From Sulfurospirillum sp. (GTDB taxonomy: Bacteria > Campylobacterota > Campylobacteria > Campylobacterales > Sulfurospirillaceae), in the NCBI GenBank assembly GCA_016744795.1, contig JADGDR010000012.1, positions 1-64,000 on the forward strand: a DNA stretch of 64,000 bases. The letters are read 5' to 3'. Below are positions 58,670-64,000 of the stretch, piece after piece. The notes beneath the pieces were generated by a model that saw only the letters and a list, made by a program, of their open reading frames with translations, was not told where the DNA came from and did not search any database. Numbering within the stretch: the stretch's first letter is position 1; each line of letters starts with the position of its first letter. Both the position numbers and the translations under genes were made by a program.

Positions 58670-58940
58670 CTTTTATATATTATTTGTTAAATAAATATAG
58701 TTTTTTTGATATTTTCTGATAAAATATTTTACTTTTTGTCAATAAAAAGTACAAAAAGAAAAAAATATTTTATTTTTTTAACTCCTTAAATAAGTACTTT
58801 TGACGACAAAAAGATAAGAAGATTTTATATAAAACAAAATTTTTAATAAAAGTATAAAAAAATTATCATACAATATCCGTATAGATACTTATAACTTAGA
58901 TTATACTAACTTATGAGATATTAACAATGGAGAAGATGTT

Positions 58941-61376
58941 ATGAAAGTGGAAATCTCAAGACGTAGATTTCTTCAAAGCAGTGTTGCATTAAGTGTTCTT
59001 GGCGGAACAGCATTAGGTGCAACAAATATCTTGGCTAATAATTCTACGGACATAAAGTCAGATACTGCACTTATGAAGAAAATTCCTACCGTTTGTGAAA
59101 TGTGTGTAAACAAATGTGCGGCTATTGCTCAAGTAAAAAATGGAATAGTTACAAAACTAGATCCAAATCCATATTTTCCTAAATCAAAAAATATGTTGTG
59201 TGCAAGAGGAGCTGCAGGAATTCATGCTCTTTACGATCCTGATAGATTAAAATATCCTCTTATAAGAATAGGTAAAAGAGGTGATGGAAAGTATAGACGT
59301 GCTTCATGGGAAGAGGCAAATGAATACATCAAAGAAAAAATGGTAAAAATTTTAGATGAAGAGAAAGATAATCGTTCATGTATAGGATACTGTGCTGGTG
59401 AAGGGATGGCTGAACATACTTACAAATCTTTTATGGCAGATAAATTTGGATCATCTAATTTTATCAATCATGCTTCAATATGTCTTCAAACAACAGTTTC
59501 AGGTTATGCACTTACTATAGGCGGATATGGACAAGCTGATTTAGATAATGCAAAGTATGTTATTATGGCTGGAGCAAATCGTGCTGAAGCTATTGTTACT
59601 CCTGATACAATGGACCTTTTTAAAAGAACAAGAGGAAGAGGAACTAAGCTTGTAGTTGTAGATCCAAGATTTACAAATACAGTAGCTCATGCAGATAAGT
59701 ATCTTGCAATAAAACCAGGAACTGACTTAGCTTTTGTTTTAGCTCTTACCTATCAAGTATTGATTACTCAAACTTATAATAGAACATATGTAAAAAATAA
59801 TTTTAATGGGTTTGAAGAGTATAAAAATCATATACTTCAGAATGAATATACTCCAGAGTGGGCAGAGAAAATTACAGGAATTTCTGCAAAAGAGATTTGT
59901 CATATAGCTAGCGAGTTTATGGCAAATGCTCCACAATCTATTTATTATCAAGGTCGTCGTTCTACTTTTGCAAAAAATGATTTTCAATTAAGACGTGCTC
60001 AAGCTATATTTACTGCCCTTGGTGGTGGTATAGATGTTAAAGGTGGTATTGTTTTTGGTAGAAAATTGCCATTAGGAAGTCATGATATAAATATACCAAT
60101 GTATGCAAATGCTAAGGAACGTATTGAAAAAGGTGCTGCTGCTATTATTGGTGGAAGTGGTTCATGGATAGCATGGAGAAATATGGTTACTGAAGGTAAA
60201 ACACCTTATGCTATAAGAGGACTTTTTGTATATAAACAAAACCCTATGCTCTCTGTTCCAAATACAGCAAAAACAAAAAAAATGTTAGAAAAGCTAGATT
60301 TGATTGTTGTTATTGATACTATGCCAAGTGATACAGCAATGTATGCAGATGTGATACTACCAGAGTGTACTTATTTGGAAAGAGAAGACCCTATCAAATC
60401 ATTTGCAGGAGTAGAGCCAGCTATAATTTTACGCCAAAAAACGATTGACCCTATGTACGAGAGTAAGCCAGTTATTGAAATTATGAATGGGTTAGCTAAA
60501 AAACTTTCCAAACCACTTTGGGAAATTACAAAAAAATATGATGAAGATGTTCAAGAAGAACTTAGCGAGCTTGAAAGTGGTGATACTGAAGAAGACTATT
60601 ATAAAGATAATGGCTTTGATTTAGCAGATGCTTTTGAAGAGTCGCAAGAACATATAAATGAGCATATGTTTAGAGAAAAATATGATGAAGATGCTTGGAA
60701 AACACTTAGAGAAAAAGGTGTATATTATCCATTTATGGATGTAAGTTTTGAAAAACTTGATAATAATACGTACAAATATTATGAAGAGTATGAAAAAAAT
60801 TTTACTGTTGTTAAGCTAGAAGATGAATCGCAACAAGAAGAGATGGATACTTGTGTAAATCCTAAAGATATAGCAGAGATAAGAAGAAAATTTTCAACAC
60901 CAAGTAGAAAGATAGAGTGTTCACTAGCTAGTATGGCAAAGAAAGGAATAGCATCTATGCCCACTTGGGAAGATAAAGATTATGTAAAAGTACCTGAGGG
61001 CAAATTCAAGTTTATTAGTGGTCGGCATGCTCAGTTTACTCAAAATGCAACTCAAAACAATATAATGCTTTTAGAACTTATGAATGAGAATTTTGTTTGG
61101 ATAAATGATAAAGATGCAAAATTTCGTGATATAGAGTTTGGAGATGTGATTGAGGTTACAAGTAAGGTAGGTAAAGTTACAATTAAAGCGTATCCTACAG
61201 CTAAGATTGTACCAAGTACTATATTTTATATACATGGATTTGGTGCAAAATCAACAGGTATGACATTTGCACACAGAAATGGTGCAAGTGATAATGAAAT
61301 AATTGAAGATAGAATTGAGCCAGTTTTTGGTAGTGCAATTATGCATGATACTATTGTATCGATAAGAAAGGTGTAA
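58941..61376 (+). CDS. psrA: polysulfide/thiosulfate reductase catalytic subunit
   Basis: An 811-residue molybdopterin enzyme. The Tat signal SRRRFLQ is at residues 6-12. A [4Fe-4S] site is formed by Cys52, Cys55, Cys59 and Cys87. Cys181 in NHASICLQ is the likely Mo ligand, as in PsrA/PhsA. An acidic insert of about 70 residues lies near 530-600. It reduces polysulfide, sulfur or thiosulfate at the outer face of the membrane. The closely related tetrathionate and arsenate reductases cannot be fully excluded. ATGGAGAAGATGTTATG gives the start. Confidence 0.88.
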   Translation: MKVEISRRRFLQSSVALSVLGGTALGATNILANNSTDIKSDTALMKKIPTVCEMCVNKCAAIAQVKNGIVTKLDPNPYFPKSKNMLCARGAAGIHALYDPDRLKYPLIRIGKRGDGKYRRASWEEANEYIKEKMVKILDEEKDNRSCIGYCAGEGMAEHTYKSFMADKFGSSNFINHASICLQTTVSGYALTIGGYGQADLDNAKYVIMAGANRAEAIVTPDTMDLFKRTRGRGTKLVVVDPRFTNTVAHADKYLAIKPGTDLAFVLALTYQVLITQTYNRTYVKNNFNGFEEYKNHILQNEYTPEWAEKITGISAKEICHIASEFMANAPQSIYYQGRRSTFAKNDFQLRRAQAIFTALGGGIDVKGGIVFGRKLPLGSHDINIPMYANAKERIEKGAAAIIGGSGSWIAWRNMVTEGKTPYAIRGLFVYKQNPMLSVPNTAKTKKMLEKLDLIVVIDTMPSDTAMYADVILPECTYLEREDPIKSFAGVEPAIILRQKTIDPMYESKPVIEIMNGLAKKLSKPLWEITKKYDEDVQEELSELESGDTEEDYYKDNGFDLADAFEESQEHINEHMFREKYDEDAWKTLREKGVYYPFMDVSFEKLDNNTYKYYEEYEKNFTVVKLEDESQQEEMDTCVNPKDIAEIRRKFSTPSRKIECSLASMAKKGIASMPTWEDKDYVKVPEGKFKFISGRHAQFTQNATQNNIMLLELMNENFVWINDKDAKFRDIEFGDVIEVTSKVGKVTIKAYPTAKIVPSTIFYIHGFGAKSTGMTFAHRNGASDNEIIEDRIEPVFGSAIMHDTIVSIRKV

Positions 61377-61378
61377 TT

Positions 61379-62041
61379 ATGAATTATGCAATGGCATTAG
61401 ATTATCAAAATTGTATAAACTGTAAGGCATGTGAGACTGCATGTAAAGAGGAAAATGGAGTTCAACTAGGATCTCATAAACAGCGTATTTGGGTAGGAAT
61501 AGTAGAGGGAACTATATTTGGGAAACCATATATGAACTTTTATCCATCACAGTGTAATCACTGTATAGATGCACCATGTGTAAGTGTGTGTCCAACTTAT
61601 GCGAGCCATTTTATAAGTGGGGGCATCGTTAAAGTAGATCCAAGTAAGTGTATTTTATGTAAAGGTTGCATGGAAGCTTGTCCTTATGATGCTAGATTTA
61701 TAGATGATACTATGGTCGCAGTAGATAAATGTACTTTTTGTGACCATAGAATAGATGAATATGGTACAACTGCCTGTCAAGCAACATGTCCTACTAAGGT
61801 AAGATTATTTGGTGATTTGGATGATGAAGATTCTGATTTAGTAAAACTATTAAAAACAAAAAGGTTCTTTTTCCAAAAAGAACATGCAAGTACACTTCCA
61901 AAATTATTTTATATAGTACCAGATGATGAACCGTATGCTAGACAAAGTATTGGACATAACACAGTGATTCATACTTGGGATGAATTTAAACCAAAATATG
62001 ACGCTGCAAGAGATAGAAGGAGTAAAGAATGGAAAAGATAG
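61379..62041 (+). CDS. psrB: polysulfide reductase iron-sulfur subunit
   Basis: A 220-residue ferredoxin-like subunit with four CxxCxxCxxxC clusters: Cys12/15/18/22 in NCINCKACETAC, CNHCIDAPCVSVC, CILCKGCMEAC and CTFCDHRIDEYG...CQATC. It transfers electrons between the quinone-linked PsrC and PsrA. It has no signal peptide, so it is exported with PsrA by the Tat system. It overlaps psrC by 13 bp. Confidence 0.94.
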   Translation: MNYAMALDYQNCINCKACETACKEENGVQLGSHKQRIWVGIVEGTIFGKPYMNFYPSQCNHCIDAPCVSVCPTYASHFISGGIVKVDPSKCILCKGCMEACPYDARFIDDTMVAVDKCTFCDHRIDEYGTTACQATCPTKVRLFGDLDDEDSDLVKLLKTKRFFFQKEHASTLPKLFYIVPDDEPYARQSIGHNTVIHTWDEFKPKYDAARDRRSKEWKR

Positions 62042-63294
62042 AATTTTTAGGTTTAGAGATAAATAAAATTAGTATAAAAAATCTTTTATTTAATAAATTT
62101 ATGATTATAGCTTATGCTTTACTTGGACTTGCTATTTTTGGGATATTTGAAGTATTTCATATTAGATATTTTAGTGAAGCAGCAACTGCTCATGCTTCTG
62201 GTATAGATCCTACTAATCCAGAATTAAAGGCAGCTATGAAATTAGCTGTTTTTGGAACAGTTGGTGAAGTTAGTCGTGAAGTTCCTTGGACTCTGTTTAT
62301 TTCTAATTATATGTATATGATTTATACAGGAAGTGGAATTATTTTTTTAGTAGCACTTGCAGAGCTTATGCATATAGATTTAGTAGCAAAAGTAGCAGCA
62401 GGTTTTATGGTTACAGGACTTTCTATGGTATTTGCAGGACTTTTTACAATTGCAACTGATTTGAATATGCTAAATATGTTTTGGATGATATTAACTCCAA
62501 ATGTAAATGCGGGTATGTGGATGATGTTGCCATTATATTGTATATATATACCATTTGTTTTGTTTGAAATATATCTTCTTTTAACAAATAAAAGAGAGTT
62601 AGCAAAAAGATTAGCACTTCCAGTATTAATTCTTAGTATAGGTGTTGATTTGATTGAGTATTATATTCAAGGAAAATTATTTTCTATGAATACAGCACGT
62701 CATTTATGGACAGAATTTCCATCATTGACATTGTATTTTATTATCTCAGCTTTTGTTTCTTCATTGGGAATAATGGGCATAAATATATATCTTGCACATA
62801 AAAGCAAGCCAGAGTATAAAGAGTTAATGGACTTAATTCGAAAAGGAATGTTGTTTTTTATCTCTCTCTTAGGGTTATATGAAATTTTTGGTTATTTAGT
62901 AATAGATAAAGATTGGGCATTTTTAATTCTTTTTGGACCATTTAAATATCTTTATTTTGGTGGGTATATTTTCTTGACCTTAGCTCTTCCCTTTTTGTTA
63001 GTAGTAAAACCAGGTAAGCCTATATGGACAGTAATATCATCTGTATGTGTAGTTATTGGTGGTTTTGCAGGAAGATATCTTTTTGTATATGGAGGAAATG
63101 CTAACCCAATGTCAAATAGATTTGGAACAGGTTATGAAAAATATGATTTTTATGATGTAGCAAGTACATTTAATTATGTTCATCCTCATTTAGGAGAGAT
63201 ATGTATAGTAGTCGGTTCTGTTGGAGTTTGTATTTTGATATATAAACTTTTTGATTCACTATTTTCAATAGGTGATTTAAGAGAACATCATTAA
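62029..63294 (+). CDS. psrC: polysulfide reductase membrane anchor (NrfD family)
   Basis: A 421-residue NrfD/PsrC family protein with about nine to ten membrane helices, the quinone-handling subunit. AAGGAGTAAAGAATG, inside psrB, starts it. VGEVSREVPWTLFISNYMYMIYTGSG near residue 80 is the conserved quinone-site region. The complex would couple quinol oxidation to sulfur reduction. Confidence 0.92.
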   Translation: MEKIEFLGLEINKISIKNLLFNKFMIIAYALLGLAIFGIFEVFHIRYFSEAATAHASGIDPTNPELKAAMKLAVFGTVGEVSREVPWTLFISNYMYMIYTGSGIIFLVALAELMHIDLVAKVAAGFMVTGLSMVFAGLFTIATDLNMLNMFWMILTPNVNAGMWMMLPLYCIYIPFVLFEIYLLLTNKRELAKRLALPVLILSIGVDLIEYYIQGKLFSMNTARHLWTEFPSLTLYFIISAFVSSLGIMGINIYLAHKSKPEYKELMDLIRKGMLFFISLLGLYEIFGYLVIDKDWAFLILFGPFKYLYFGGYIFLTLALPFLLVVKPGKPIWTVISSVCVVIGGFAGRYLFVYGGNANPMSNRFGTGYEKYDFYDVASTFNYVHPHLGEICIVVGSVGVCILIYKLFDSLFSIGDLREHH

Positions 63295-63346
63295 GATTAA
63301 GTTTTTAGATAAGATACAACACACAATTTAATAAAGGGAGAAAAGT

Positions 63347-64000
63347 ATGAAGTCAAAGATATTAAGTGCACTAGCAATAAGTGCAGTACTACTATTCACA
63401 GGATGTGCAACAAATGATGGTGCAGCGCCAGTTGTAAAGAAAGAAAGAAATAAGCCAACAACAAAGGTAGCAGGTTTAATTAAAAAGTATAATCTTGAAA
63501 TTGTAAATTATGAATATACAAACAAAGCAATAGGGAATGCAACAAGAAAAGGAGCAAAAGCACTATTAATTGATGCAAGACCAGTAAATATGTATATGAA
63601 ATCAACAATACCATCAAGCCTAAATATTCCAGATACTCAGTTTGATAAATTTGTAGGGCAACTTGATACTGTAAAAAAAGATAAAGAGATTATCGTATAT
63701 TGTGGTGGCTGGAAATGTGGAAAAAGCCCAAAAGTAGCAGGTATGTTAAAAAAAAGAGGTTTCACTAATGTAAAACTTTACCAAGCAGGAGAACCTGAAT
63801 GGAAAAAGAACAATTATGTAGAAGTAGGAACATTAGTAGTAGCAGCTGCATATAAAAAAGGTTCAGCAGTACTAATAGATGCAAGACCATATAAAAAATA
63901 TCTAGGAGCAACAATTCCTAGCTCAATATCAATCCCAGATACTGCTATGGATAAACTAGCAGGAAGATTTCCAGTTGATCTTAATACTCCAATTATAACT
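63347..64000 (+). CDS. tandem rhodanese lipoprotein (cut by window end)
   Basis: 218 residues are visible, open at the window edge. A lipoprotein signal ends LLFTGC (Cys20). The first rhodanese domain spans about 60-140 with active Cys119 in VYCGGWKCGKS and Cys124 nearby. A second starts at about 150 (VLIDARPYKKYLGATIPSSI), whose active site lies beyond the window. AAGGGAGAAAAGTATG is the start. It lies 52 bp behind psrC and probably delivers or binds polysulfide sulfur, as Sud does in Wolinella. Confidence 0.85.
   Translation, partial: MKSKILSALAISAVLLFTGCATNDGAAPVVKKERNKPTTKVAGLIKKYNLEIVNYEYTNKAIGNATRKGAKALLIDARPVNMYMKSTIPSSLNIPDTQFDKFVGQLDTVKKDKEIIVYCGGWKCGKSPKVAGMLKKRGFTNVKLYQAGEPEWKKNNYVEVGTLVVAAAYKKGSAVLIDARPYKKYLGATIPSSISIPDTAMDKLAGRFPVDLNTPIIT

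Overview
This AT-rich window suggests a member of the Campylobacterota, most likely a Sulfurimonas-like (Sulfurimonadaceae/Arcobacteraceae-type) bacterium. The reasons are the replication block ruvC-dnaA-dnaN-gyrB-queF with TTATTCAC-type DnaA boxes on both sides of dnaA, flagellar genes with Campylobacter-type sigma-54 promoters, a psrABC polysulfide/sulfur reductase operon followed by a rhodanese lipoprotein, and the secG...frr-pyrE cluster. The genus is inferred from gene content, not proven.

Layout. 1-17 kb: a tRNA 3' end, a GmrSD-like DUF262/DUF1524 nuclease, a lone helicase C-terminal domain, a BASS transporter, two tiny lysine-rich proteins, a chemoreceptor, an arylamine N-acetyltransferase, a diguanylate cyclase with three periplasmic binding domains, and an RND efflux operon. 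16.6-20 kb: an unknown protein divergent from the efflux operon, a GNAT gene bracketed by a duplicated gene end, a cysteine desulfidase, a Fur-family regulator and tRNA-Ser(GGA). 20.03-27.05 kb: an integrated plasmid-like mobilizable element of about 7.0 kb in the tRNA-Ser gene, with integrase, Rep_3 initiator, MobC and a relaxase-primase fusion. 27-34.6 kb: a PEGA-type lipoprotein, an Hcp/Sel1 protein, a metal ABC transporter pair, a DUF302 protein, a histidine kinase and SRP RNA. 34.6-43.1 kb: HD protein, queF, a degenerate GGDEF-EAL protein, gyrB, dnaN, dnaA, ruvC and a bipartite origin. 43.1-49.8 kb: flgE, an flgE-like gene, flgD and fliK. 49.9-57.9 kb: typA, lemA/DUF3137, a FliL-like protein and the secG-deacetylase-frr-pyrE-RDD-MFS run. 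58-64 kb: a BioC-like methyltransferase, psrABC and a tandem rhodanese lipoprotein cut by the window end.

The most unusual signal belongs to no gene. The non-palindromic 12-mer TACATGTAAAGA occurs nine times exactly, on both strands, inside genes and between them. Its palindromic core TACATGTA occurs at least 16 times. Two copies or variants form near-perfect inverted repeats at gene ends. I found none in the 7-kb element or in the DUF262 nuclease gene. This is how DNA-uptake sequences behave in Neisseria and Pasteurellaceae, and I know of no such sequence described for Campylobacterota. The second notable structure is in the mobilizable element. A small ORF is embedded out of frame in the relaxase-primase gene, and its stop codon overlaps an in-frame internal ATG that would release the primase alone, an arrangement resembling mobA/repB-mobB-repB' of RSF1010.
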